DNA of 7,628 nucleotides from an uncultured Oscillibacter sp. (lineage in GTDB: Bacteria > Bacillota > Clostridia > Oscillospirales > Oscillospiraceae). The DNA lies in NCBI GenBank assembly GCA_948435975.1, contig CAOJHG010000087.1, positions 1 to 7,628 of the forward strand. The letters run 5' to 3'. Below, piece after piece: positions 1 through 4,747 of this stretch. The stretch's first letter is position 1; every line of letters begins with the position of its first letter. A model generated the notes under the pieces. It was not told the origin of the DNA, made no database searches, and was given only the letters and a program-made list of their open reading frames with translations. The position numbers and the translations under genes were made by a program.

Positions 1-668
1 CCCATCAGACCAGCTGGGGCGTGTCCACCCGGATGATCGGCGGCATCATCATGACCCACGGCGATGACAACGGCTTGGTTCTGCCTCCCCGGGTGGCCCC
101 CATCCAGGCAGTGGTCATTCCTGTGGCTCAGCATAAGCCCGGCGTTCTGGATGCGGCGGCAGCCCTTCGGGACCGTTTGGCGAAGGCAGGGATACGTTCC
201 AAGGTGGACAGCAGCGACAATACGCCTGGTTGGAAGTTCGCCGAGTATGAGATGAAGGGTGTGCCTCTGCGGGTGGAAATCGGCCCTAAGGATATGGAGA
301 AGGAACAATGCGTGATTGCCCGCCGGGACACGGGAGAGAAAGCGTTCGTTCCTTTGGACGGACTGGAAGAGGCTGTGAAAAGGCTTCTGGACGCCATACA
401 CGACAACATGTACGCCATGGCCCTGAAGAACCGGGAGGACAACACCTTTGATATCCGCACTCCCGAGGAGGCCAAAGCCATCGCCGGGGGCAAGGGCGGC
501 TTCCTGCGGTCCAAGTGGTGTGGAGATGCGGCCTGCGAGGCGGCTATGAAGGAGCGTGCTGGGGTCACTTCCCGCTGTATGCCCCTCCAGCAGAGCGGAA
601 CTGACGGTGTGTGTCCGGTATGCGGGAAGAAGTGCAGGACCGACATTTACTGGGGCGTGGCCTACTAA
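1..668 (+). CDS. proS: Prolyl-tRNA synthetase, archaeal/eukaryotic-like type, 3' part
   Basis: Partial at the left edge; the first complete codon is at position 3 and about 221 C-terminal residues are present. The enzyme charges tRNA-Pro with proline in the cytoplasm. The fragment opens in class II motif 3 (HQTSWGVSTRMIGG, then the HGDDNGLVLPPRVAP stretch typical of this ProRS type). An anticodon-binding domain follows (PIQAVVIPV through the DGLEEAVKRLLD helix). Last comes the C-terminal extension of the archaeal/eukaryotic-like ProRS class, with a four-cysteine zinc-type cluster (CGDAAC, then CPVCGKKC) and the characteristic aromatic end WGVAY. Bacterial-type ProRS with an editing insertion lacks this tail, so the class assignment is firm. 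The GTG at 21 is an internal codon, not a start. A strong intrinsic terminator lies 26 bp after the stop, so the gene is the end of its transcription unit. Confidence 0.96.
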   Translation, partial: HQTSWGVSTRMIGGIIMTHGDDNGLVLPPRVAPIQAVVIPVAQHKPGVLDAAAALRDRLAKAGIRSKVDSSDNTPGWKFAEYEMKGVPLRVEIGPKDMEKEQCVIARRDTGEKAFVPLDGLEEAVKRLLDAIHDNMYAMALKNREDNTFDIRTPEEAKAIAGGKGGFLRSKWCGDAACEAAMKERAGVTSRCMPLQQSGTDGVCPVCGKKCRTDIYWGVAY

Positions 669-694
669 GTCTGAAAAAGTCAGAAATCGAAAAG

Positions 695-731
695 AGCCTG
701 GCGGCATTCCAAGGACCGCCAGGCTTTTTTT
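695..731 (+). terminator. Intrinsic terminator of proS
   Basis: A perfect 10-bp stem, AGCCTGGCGG (695-704) with CCGCCAGGCT (716-725), has an 11-nt loop and a run of seven T (725-731). It sits 26 bp after the proS stop. The A-rich sequence before the stem could give weak termination in the other direction, but no minus-strand gene reads into it. Confidence 0.93.
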
Positions 732-744
732 GCGTCTTCCAGAA

Positions 745-774
745 TGAATAAAACGCATGTTTATTATTTATTCA
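745..774. repeat. 8-bp dyad upstream of spo0A
   Basis: TGAATAAA (745-752) is the exact reverse complement of TTTATTCA (767-774), separated by 14 nt. A smaller nested dyad, AATAAA/TTTATT (747-752 and 760-765), overlaps it. It lies about 160 bp upstream of the likely spo0A -35 element. It may be a protein binding site, but the sequence is very AT-rich, so chance remains possible. Confidence 0.4.
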
Positions 775-853
775 AAGTATATGGGAATTATAGGAATTAA
801 CCTGGAAAAAATAGGAGGTCAAAATCCGTAGAACGCTTGTGCTTAGCGAATTT

Positions 854-883
854 TGTCGAAACAGAAATAAAAATGCCGTCGAA
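854..883 (+). promoter_or_regulatory. Pair of Spo0A (0A) box-like sites
   Basis: TGTCGAA at 854-860 matches the core of the Spo0A-binding consensus exactly. CGTCGAA at 877-883 differs by one base and lies in the same orientation 23 bp further on. Both are upstream of the proposed spo0A promoter and within 165 bp of the spo0A start. Spo0A autoregulation through 0A boxes is established in Bacillus subtilis; autoregulation here is inferred from position and sequence. Confidence 0.6.
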
Positions 884-913
884 GAAATTTTGCCACGAAT
901 TTACAAGCAGCTC

Positions 914-942
914 TTGAAAATGGTGTAAGTTTATGCTATTTT
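914..942 (+). promoter_or_regulatory. Probable sigma-A-type promoter of spo0A
   Basis: TTGAAA (914-919) and TATTTT (937-942) are separated by exactly 17 nt, in an AT-rich context 73 bp before the spo0A ATG. I looked for a sigma-H promoter, as found at B. subtilis spo0A. A good -35-like AGGAATT occurs at 792-798, but no GAAT-type -10 stands at the right distance, so I do not call one. Confidence 0.5.
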
Positions 943-1014
943 ATAGAAAACGTACAAGGAAGAATCCTGAATACGTCGTTTTAAAAATTTAAATGAAGGA
1001 GCCAGATTTGACTT

Positions 1015-1782
1015 ATGATCGAACGACGAAGTGTATTATTAGCTGACGCCAACGAAGAGTTCCGCACAGGTCTGCGGGAGACCATAGAAGCAGCAGAGGG
1101 GTTTACGATTGCAGCCGCTACAGGAGATGGACAGGAGGCATTGCAGCTTGTCCAGCGGTTCCGGCCAGATCTGCTGGTGATGGATGTGGTGCTGCCGGGA
1201 CTGGATGGCCTGGGCCTTCTGCGGCTCCTGAAAGCCCAGGGGATCACTGCGCCGAAGACCATCGTCCTTTCCTCCTTCTACAGCGACCGGGCCATGGCGG
1301 ACGCAGAAAAGCTGGGCGTATGCTATTATCTGCCCAAGCCCTGTGCGCCGGAGTCCCTGCTGGAGCATATGCGGGGCGTGTTTGACCCGGCCGGGGAACC
1401 GGAGGACCGGGCGTCCCAGCTAAAGAACATGGTGACAAAGGTGATCCATGAAATCGGCGTCCCCGCGCACATCAAGGGTTATCAGTATCTGCGGGAGGCC
1501 ATCATCATTGCCGTAAATGACATGGAGGTTATCAACGCTGTGACGAAAGTGCTGTATCCGGCAGTGGCAAAGCGGTTCAGCACTACGCCGTCACGGGTAG
1601 AGCGGGCCATCCGTCACGCCATTGAGGTCGCCTGGGACCGGGGCGACCTGGAGACATTGCAAAAGTATTTCGGCTACACAGTGTCCAACGCCAAGGGAAA
1701 ACCCACCAATTCGGAATTTATCGCCATGATCGCCGACCGCCTGGTACTGGAGGGGCGGAAGGACGACGGCATAAAGCGCTGA
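1015..1782 (+). CDS. spo0A: Sporulation master response regulator Spo0A
   Basis: 255 residues, a normal Spo0A length. Phosphorylated Spo0A binds 0A boxes and commits the cell to sporulation. The N-terminal receiver (about 1-122) has the phospho-acceptor D57 (LLVMD57), S86 at the Thr/Ser switch position and the K108-P109 pair. A short linker leads to the C-terminal effector domain (about 138-250), nearly textbook for the family: [21 protein letters not shown], then VLYP, then the recognition-helix region [15 protein letters not shown] (193-207) and the late [15 protein letters not shown] motif. An oddity is the acidic pocket after beta-1, which reads A-D11-A12-N where B. subtilis has A-D-D-N, so one Mg-coordinating acidic residue is replaced by Ala. 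The start is the only in-frame choice, since a TGA stands two codons upstream. AAGGAG (996-1001) is somewhat far, 13 nt from the ATG. The gene often found just upstream in other endospore-formers, spoIVB, is not here; proS takes that place. Confidence 0.97.
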   Translation: MIERRSVLLADANEEFRTGLRETIEAAEGFTIAAATGDGQEALQLVQRFRPDLLVMDVVLPGLDGLGLLRLLKAQGITAPKTIVLSSFYSDRAMADAEKLGVCYYLPKPCAPESLLEHMRGVFDPAGEPEDRASQLKNMVTKVIHEIGVPAHIKGYQYLREAIIIAVNDMEVINAVTKVLYPAVAKRFSTTPSRVERAIRHAIEVAWDRGDLETLQKYFGYTVSNAKGKPTNSEFIAMIADRLVLEGRKDDGIKR

Positions 1783-1808
1783 GCAGTTTTTCGTATAGAG
1801 AGAGGAAA

Positions 1809-1840
1809 GGGAGAGGTACGCAGCCTCTCCCGTTTCATTT
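1809..1840. terminator. Convergent hairpin between spo0A and the DUF2812 gene
   Basis: GGGAGAGG (1809-1816) pairs perfectly with CCTCTCCC (1824-1831) over a 7-nt loop. On the plus strand it is followed by GTTTCATTT; on the minus strand by TTTCCTCTCTCT. Neither is a clean T-run, so efficiency is uncertain. Its position between two converging genes suggests a shared bidirectional terminator. Confidence 0.65.
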
Positions 1841-1846
1841 GCGTGA

Positions 1847-3190
1847 TTATGGTGCAAGGGTTTTTCCGCTCAGGGCTTTTTGGGAGCTGGTGAAGGTCCA
1901 GCTTCCGTATACCTGGACAATGCGCCCCGGCCAGGCGAGGACCCAGGCATTCTGCGGCTCCCCGTCCAGGTATCTTCGGTAAACCGCGTCTGCGCCCCAG
2001 GAGGCAGGGTCCTCTTTCTGGGCCGTGACGTCTTCCAGCAGGACGCGGTACAGCCAGGAGGTCTTAGGCTCCCAGATTTGATAAGAGATATCTTGGATTT
2101 GGGCGTCCCCTTCCCGGCGGCACACATCCCAGCCGGTCTGTTGGGGGAGGAAAATGGAACCGGAATGCCCAGCGGTGCGGCGGATGTGGTCGTAGGAGAG
2201 GCCCGTCAGATCAGAGACGGTCAGAAGCAGGTCCTCTCGGGGCTGAACGTCCCACAAGCCGTCCGCAGTGGCATAGGTTTCCTTCGCGGAGGAATGATTC
2301 AGCCAGCGGAAAACCCCGAAGGTAAAGACCGCCATCATGACAACCGCAAGCACGACGTCCACTGTCAGGGTTACGGCCATGTTGGTCCCCTTGGAGGCCC
2401 CCCGTTTTTTCAGAAGGTTATTCGTCCCATGGACCGCGAAAATCAACACATTCATCAGGAGCAGATAGAGCAGAAAAAAGGTGACATAAGACGCGTTTGC
2501 ATTCAGCAGCTCCATCAGGATAAAGGCCGCCAGCAGAATCAGCATGAGGGCAACCCCAGTTTTCTCAACCCAGATGTATCCCCGTCCCAGAGGTACGCAG
2601 GGACCTCCCTGGGCGGTGGAACGAAGGGACCTCCGCCGCCAGGTGAAATAGGTCCCCAGGTAGACGAGCAGCAGGACCGCCAGCAGAAGGTACATGGAAA
2701 AGCTGAAGAGACGGGCGTTGCTGTCAAAGAAGCGGAGGGGCGTCCGGATCAGCGTGTTGACGGAGGAGGCCAGTATAAAAAGAACTACCGCCAGCAGAAA
2801 GAGGGCAGGGCCGAAAAAGCTGCCCTTCATGGTCCGGTGGATGATGTCCAGGAGGATTGCGCCATCGGTTTCCAAAGGGACGGGGTTCGGGTCCTCGGTG
2901 GAGAAAATCAGCATCTGGCTCCACTCGGCGGTTTTCTTCCACCCGGCGGAGGTGCAGAGCTCTTCCAAGGACTGCTGGGCCTCCGTAGGGGCGGGGTCGA
3001 ACTGGGAAATATCCTGGCCATAGGTGACGGCGTAGCGGACCTGGGCGGGTTCTGTCCGGCGGTACTTCCAGAAACACCGCCCTATTTTCTCCAGCCGCCA
3101 GCCCTTCGCGGCCATGCGGGCCAGATGCTGCTCTACACCTTGGTAATCGTAGATTTGAAAGGGCTCAATGCGGTATTTGACTTGGTTCAT
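1847..3190 (-). CDS. DUF2812 membrane protein with five predicted TM segments
   Basis: 447 residues. The N-terminal about 120 residues are a DUF2812 domain (YRIEPFQIYDYQGVEQHLARMAAKGW, then RCFWKYRRTEP, then W84 and W90 in the AGWKKTAEWSQ stretch). Hydrophobic segments lie at about 127-148, 161-182, 211-229, 234-253 and 272-294. Basic clusters after segment 2 (WRRRSLRS) and segment 4 (KKRGASK) put those loops inside, so the N-terminus is cytoplasmic and the last about 150 residues are predicted outside the cell. That C-terminal part is not a domain I recognise. The ATG at 3190 is preceded by AAAGGAGG (7-nt spacing) and overlaps the padR stop as ATGA, so translation is probably coupled; the open frame continues upstream only as padR read out of frame. 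DUF2812 genes are commonly paired with PadR regulators in Firmicutes, but the biochemical function is unknown. A role in envelope sensing or stress is only inference. Confidence 0.88.
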   Translation of the reverse strand: MNQVKYRIEPFQIYDYQGVEQHLARMAAKGWRLEKIGRCFWKYRRTEPAQVRYAVTYGQDISQFDPAPTEAQQSLEELCTSAGWKKTAEWSQMLIFSTEDPNPVPLETDGAILLDIIHRTMKGSFFGPALFLLAVVLFILASSVNTLIRTPLRFFDSNARLFSFSMYLLLAVLLLVYLGTYFTWRRRSLRSTAQGGPCVPLGRGYIWVEKTGVALMLILLAAFILMELLNANASYVTFFLLYLLLMNVLIFAVHGTNNLLKKRGASKGTNMAVTLTVDVVLAVVMMAVFTFGVFRWLNHSSAKETYATADGLWDVQPREDLLLTVSDLTGLSYDHIRRTAGHSGSIFLPQQTGWDVCRREGDAQIQDISYQIWEPKTSWLYRVLLEDVTAQKEDPASWGADAVYRRYLDGEPQNAWVLAWPGRIVQVYGSWTFTSSQKALSGKTLAP

Positions 3191-3510
3191 GGTACGTCCT
3201 CCTTTCCAATGCAGGTCTGGTAATCTTCCGTCAGAGTCAGCAGGCGGCGGTACTCGGTTTCCAGAGCTTTCCGGCCTTTTGGGGTGATGAGGTAGCTTCG
3301 TTTCCGGCCCTCGGTGCGGGTCTCCTCGATCATGCCAGCCTGCTGGAAGCTCTCCAGAAGGTGGTAGAGCGTCCCGGGGCCTAGAGTGACGCGTCCCCTG
3401 GTGAGGGCGGTAATCTGAGCGGCAATGTCGGCCCCGCAGCACTCCCGTTTCAGGCAGAGCAGGATATAGAACATCGGCTCTGTCAGCGTCTGGAATTTTT
3501 CACGGGCCAC
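3187..3510 (-). CDS. PadR-family transcriptional repressor
   Basis: 107 residues, a short PadR of winged-helix type. The signature runs from LTEPMFYILLCLKRECCGADIA through GRVTLGPGTLYHLLESFQQAGMI (recognition helix and wing approach) to the wing EGRKRSYLITPKGRKAL. A short C-terminal helix would be for dimerisation. It starts at GTG 3510: AAGGAGG (3526-3520) lies 9 nt upstream, and a second AAGGAG (3519-3514) is too close to be the main site. It is first in a two-gene operon and overlaps the DUF2812 start by 4 bp. A consensus promoter covered by tandem repeats lies immediately upstream, so autorepression is likely. PadR proteins of this size usually release DNA on binding a hydrophobic compound or in response to envelope stress; the inducer here is unknown. 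Confidence 0.93.
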   Translation of the reverse strand: MAREKFQTLTEPMFYILLCLKRECCGADIAAQITALTRGRVTLGPGTLYHLLESFQQAGMIEETRTEGRKRSYLITPKGRKALETEYRRLLTLTEDYQTCIGKEDVP

Positions 3511-3533
3511 GCGCTCCTTCCTCCTTTCTTATG

Positions 3534-3574
3534 TCGATATTCGATATTATAACATCGATATTCGATATTGTCAA
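3534..3574 (-). promoter_or_regulatory. Consensus sigma-A promoter with overlapping PadR operator repeats
   Basis: On the minus strand, TTGACA (3574-3569) and TATAAT (3551-3546) are both perfect and exactly 17 nt apart. A 15-bp direct repeat, TCGATATTCGATATT on the plus strand, occurs at 3534-3548 and 3555-3569. The copies are offset by 21 bp, two helical turns; each is itself a near-tandem of TCGATAT. One copy fills most of the spacer and the other covers the -10 and expected start site. Transcription would begin near 3539, giving a leader of about 30 nt. The arrangement strongly suggests a promoter held off by PadR; binding itself is inference. Confidence 0.82.
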
Positions 3575-3612
3575 GCTGCTGGCGCTATTTGCCGAAATGG
3601 TAAGACCTTGAG

Positions 3613-3655
3613 AATAAGCTCATGGAAGAAATTGTGGTCATGAGGGATTCTTATT
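3613..3655. repeat. Bulged hairpin downstream of the secreted-protein gene
   Basis: AATAAGCTCATG (3613-3624) pairs with CATGAG (3639-3644) and then, after a 5-nt bulge (3645-3649), with CTTATT (3650-3655). The loop is 14 nt. It lies just beyond the 3' end of the minus-strand gene at 3665 and could end or protect its transcript, although no clear T-run follows on either strand. The right arm overlaps one copy of the 14-bp direct repeat. Confidence 0.45.
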
Positions 3656-3656
3656 T
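3643..3656 (+). repeat. 14-bp direct repeat, left copy
   Basis: AGGGATTCTTATTT, identical to 4368-4381 and in the same orientation, 725 bp away. The two copies bracket the AT-rich island with the small secreted-protein gene. No transposase or integrase lies between them. Confidence 0.6.
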
Positions 3657-3664
3657 CTCCCTAC

Positions 3665-4096
3665 TTATTTGCCGGGTTTATCGCGTCCGGCCAGGTCAAG
3701 CGGCGGAGCTGTGGTATTTGTAATTTCATACCATTCGCCATCGTGCTGGATGTATGCCTTGTTGATATGTGTCCATGTGAATGACATTTCACCATGGTTG
3801 ATATTAAAACTATAACAAACTCCGCCACTATACACTTCGTTAGGGGCTTCTCCTTCAGCATATGTCCGACGCTTCAAGGAAAGCTGGGTAATCCATGTAT
3901 TCAATTCCTCGATTTCTGCCTGTGTCAACTCCCACGGCTCCAGCTCGCCGTTATAAAAGCCACTCACTTCAATGTGTGTGATGTTTTCTGGAATTGCTTT
4001 ACTGAGTACTGATGATGTGTTCTTACTGGAATAGCCTATGACAATAAGACATAATAGCATCAATAATACAAGTACAGCAGATTTAAACGTTTTCAT
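3665..4096 (-). CDS. Small exported or membrane-anchored protein, function unknown
   Basis: 143 residues from the preferred start. The N-terminus (MKTFKSAVLVLLMLLCLIVIG) is a signal peptide or single membrane anchor: two lysines, then a hydrophobic core to about residue 21. No lipobox cysteine follows the core (GYSSK), although the layout resembles small Firmicutes lipoproteins. The mature part is about 120 residues, mixed beta-like, with ITHIEVSGFYNG, then WELTQAEIEELNTWI, then paired motifs CYSFNINHGEMSFTW and AYIQHDGEWYEITN. This resembles small secreted hypothetical proteins of Clostridia, but I cannot name a domain. An ATG two codons upstream (4102) also exists, but AGGAGG is only 3 nt from it and at a proper 8 nt from 4096. 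The coding region is much more AT-rich than its neighbours (21 G/C of 60 at 3781-3840 against 38 of 60 at 3061-3120), consistent with separate acquisition. It is monocistronic. Confidence 0.78.
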   Translation of the reverse strand: MKTFKSAVLVLLMLLCLIVIGYSSKNTSSVLSKAIPENITHIEVSGFYNGELEPWELTQAEIEELNTWITQLSLKRRTYAEGEAPNEVYSGGVCYSFNINHGEMSFTWTHINKAYIQHDGEWYEITNTTAPPLDLAGRDKPGK

Positions 4097-4103
4097 TATC
4101 ATG

Positions 4104-4110
4104 ACCTCCT
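4104..4110 (-). promoter_or_regulatory. Ribosome binding site deciding the start at 4096
   Basis: AGGAGGT on the minus strand (4110-4104). From AGGAGG there are 8 nt to the ATG at 4096 and only 2 nt to the alternative ATG at 4102, so 4096 is the better start. A -10-like TATAAA lies upstream at 4140-4135, but I see no convincing -35 at the right spacing. Confidence 0.7.
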
Positions 4111-4246
4111 AGTGATTGTTTGTATTGGACTGTATTTATATAGACGCAAAAAATCTCCAAAGGTTCTGTCAGTTATATCTTTTTTGATTTTGTCGTTGAT
4201 TGACCATGTATCTTCTGAATCAGCGCAGAAAAATGTCAGATATAAT

Positions 4247-4294
4247 AAGCGGGGGCGTCTGCCTGGCCGAGCGGAGCGCATCTGCTTGATTTTT
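4247..4294 (+). terminator. Long hairpin followed by T5, orphan terminator-like element
   Basis: The left arm 4247-4262 (AAGC, GGG, G, GCG, then TCTGC up to 4262) folds against 4271-4287 (GCGGA, G, CGC, A, TCTGCTT). Only a G.A mismatch, a single bulged G and a few G.T pairs interrupt it; the loop is CTGGCCGA. Then come GA and five T (4290-4294). It looks like an intrinsic terminator on the plus strand, yet no plus-strand gene lies upstream before the convergent spo0A, 2.4 kb away. It may insulate the TSCPD promoter, end an unrecognised small RNA, or be a mobile palindromic repeat. Confidence 0.5.
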
Positions 4295-4360
4295 GTATGA
4301 AGCCGCATGTTTATTGGATATTTTAGTGAAATCGACAGAGTTCATATTCAGCAGCACTTA

Positions 4361-4401
4361 TTTCAAAAGGGATTCTTATTTTCTGGGCTTGCCTTTTGAA
4401 A
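4361..4401. repeat. 10-bp perfect inverted repeat overlapping the TSCPD promoter
   Basis: TTTCAAAAGG (4361-4370) is the exact reverse complement of CCTTTTGAAA (4392-4401), with 21 nt between. The right arm overlaps the proposed -35 (4389-4394), and the left arm contains the beginning of the right copy of the 14-bp direct repeat. It may be an operator or a cruciform/hairpin site. Confidence 0.55.
4368..4381 (+). repeat. 14-bp direct repeat, right copy
   Basis: AGGGATTCTTATTT, identical to 3643-3656. It starts inside the left arm of the inverted repeat at 4361-4401 and ends 7 bp before the -35 of the TSCPD gene. Confidence 0.6.
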
Positions 4402-4417
4402 GGTCTTGTGCTATCCT
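4389..4417 (+). promoter_or_regulatory. Extended -10 promoter of the TSCPD/glycosyltransferase operon
   Basis: TTGCCT (4389-4394), 17-nt spacer, TATCCT (4412-4417), with the extended -10 dinucleotide TG one base before the hexamer (TGCTATCCT). The start would be near 4424, leaving a leader of about 50 nt that contains AAAGGAAG (4460-4467). The spacer end resembles that of the nitroreductase promoter (TGTGCTA in both). Confidence 0.55.
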
Positions 4418-4475
4418 AACTGTGTATAAACAGCGATAACGGCCCTGTTGATGGGCCCGAAAGGAAGTATGAGTG

Positions 4476-4739
4476 ATGGCAATGTATTCATTCCGCCCCA
4501 GAGGCGTATGTTCGCAGGAGATGCACGTGGAGATTGACAGCCAGGGGATCATCCAGGAGCTCCAGGTCGTAGGTGGGTGCAACGGCAACCTCAAGGGGAT
4601 TTCCGCCTTAGTGAAGGGAATGTCCGCGAAGGAGGCTGTCCAGCGCCTGCGGGGGATTCGCTGCGGCTTCCGGGATACCTCCTGCCCCGATCAGCTTGCG
4701 AAAGGTCTGGAGCAGGTGCTGGCCCAGGAGCAGCAGTAG
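4476..4739 (+). CDS. TSCPD domain-containing small protein (TIGR03905 type)
   Basis: 87 residues, the whole protein being one TSCPD-type domain. The conserved line-up is MYSFRPRGVCSQEM, VVGGCNGNLKGISALVKGM, LRGIRCGFRDTSCPDQLAKGLEQ. The four cysteines C12, C35, C63 and C70 match the spaced cysteines of the family and could bind a metal; that is inference. The family name comes from the T-S-C-P-D motif (68-72), also seen at the C-terminus of some B12-dependent ribonucleotide reductases; the role of the stand-alone form is not known to me. ATG 4476 is chosen because it lies 8 nt after AAAGGAAG; GTG 4473 and ATG 4482 are in-frame alternatives. It is followed 8 bp later by the glycosyltransferase, whose ribosome binding site overlaps its stop codon, so the two are co-transcribed and probably translationally coupled. 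Confidence 0.9.
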   Translation: MAMYSFRPRGVCSQEMHVEIDSQGIIQELQVVGGCNGNLKGISALVKGMSAKEAVQRLRGIRCGFRDTSCPDQLAKGLEQVLAQEQQ

Positions 4740-4747
4740 GAGAAGCT

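Larger units (their letters stand above)
4111..4475. other. AT-rich intergenic region without a credible gene
   Basis: About 365 bp between the divergent secreted-protein and TSCPD genes. It holds a possible -10 for the minus-strand gene, a long G+C-rich hairpin with a T-run (4247-4294), a 10-bp inverted repeat (4361-4401), the right copy of the 14-bp direct repeat, and the TSCPD promoter. Open frames here are under 70 codons, lack ribosome binding sites and run through the hairpin, so I call none. G+C is low (about 17 of 60 at 4081-4140) apart from the hairpin. Confidence 0.7.

Noticed and set aside
128..646. A 172-codon minus-strand open frame inside proS
   Set aside because: It is a shadow of the unambiguous proS coding sequence, Ser/Arg/Pro-rich with no motif or ribosome site.
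754..765. 12-bp repeat CGCATGTTTATT shared with 4304-4315
   Set aside because: A 12-bp match is expected about once or twice by chance in a window this size, and the two places share no other feature.
1880..3223. A 447-codon open frame on the plus strand opposite the DUF2812 gene
   Set aside because: The minus strand has recognisable DUF2812 and membrane segments, a good ribosome site and an operon partner. The plus-strand translation is Gly/Gln/Arg-rich without any domain and lacks a ribosome site; it is a by-product of high G+C.
3191..3442. Possible 84-residue N-terminal extension of the DUF2812 gene
   Set aside because: It lies entirely within padR in another frame and reads as Arg/Pro-rich noise. 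The ATG at 3190 has a strong ribosome site and starts exactly where the DUF2812 domain begins.
4249..4290. tRNA-Leu/Ser-like string (GCGGGGG followed by TGGCCGAGCGG)
   Set aside because: It resembles an acceptor arm and D-arm, but there is no matching 3' acceptor strand, no anticodon arm and no T-arm GTTCGA sequence. The segment folds better as one hairpin with a T-run.
4099..4308. A 69-codon minus-strand open frame ending in an ATGA overlap with the secreted-protein gene
   Set aside because: It has no ribosome site, its N-terminal half is the translated orphan hairpin, and it has no recognisable motif.
4577..4747. Possible N-terminal extension of the glycosyltransferase
   Set aside because: It overlaps the TSCPD gene out of frame, and the GT4 fold starts exactly at the ATG at 4748, which has its own ribosome site.
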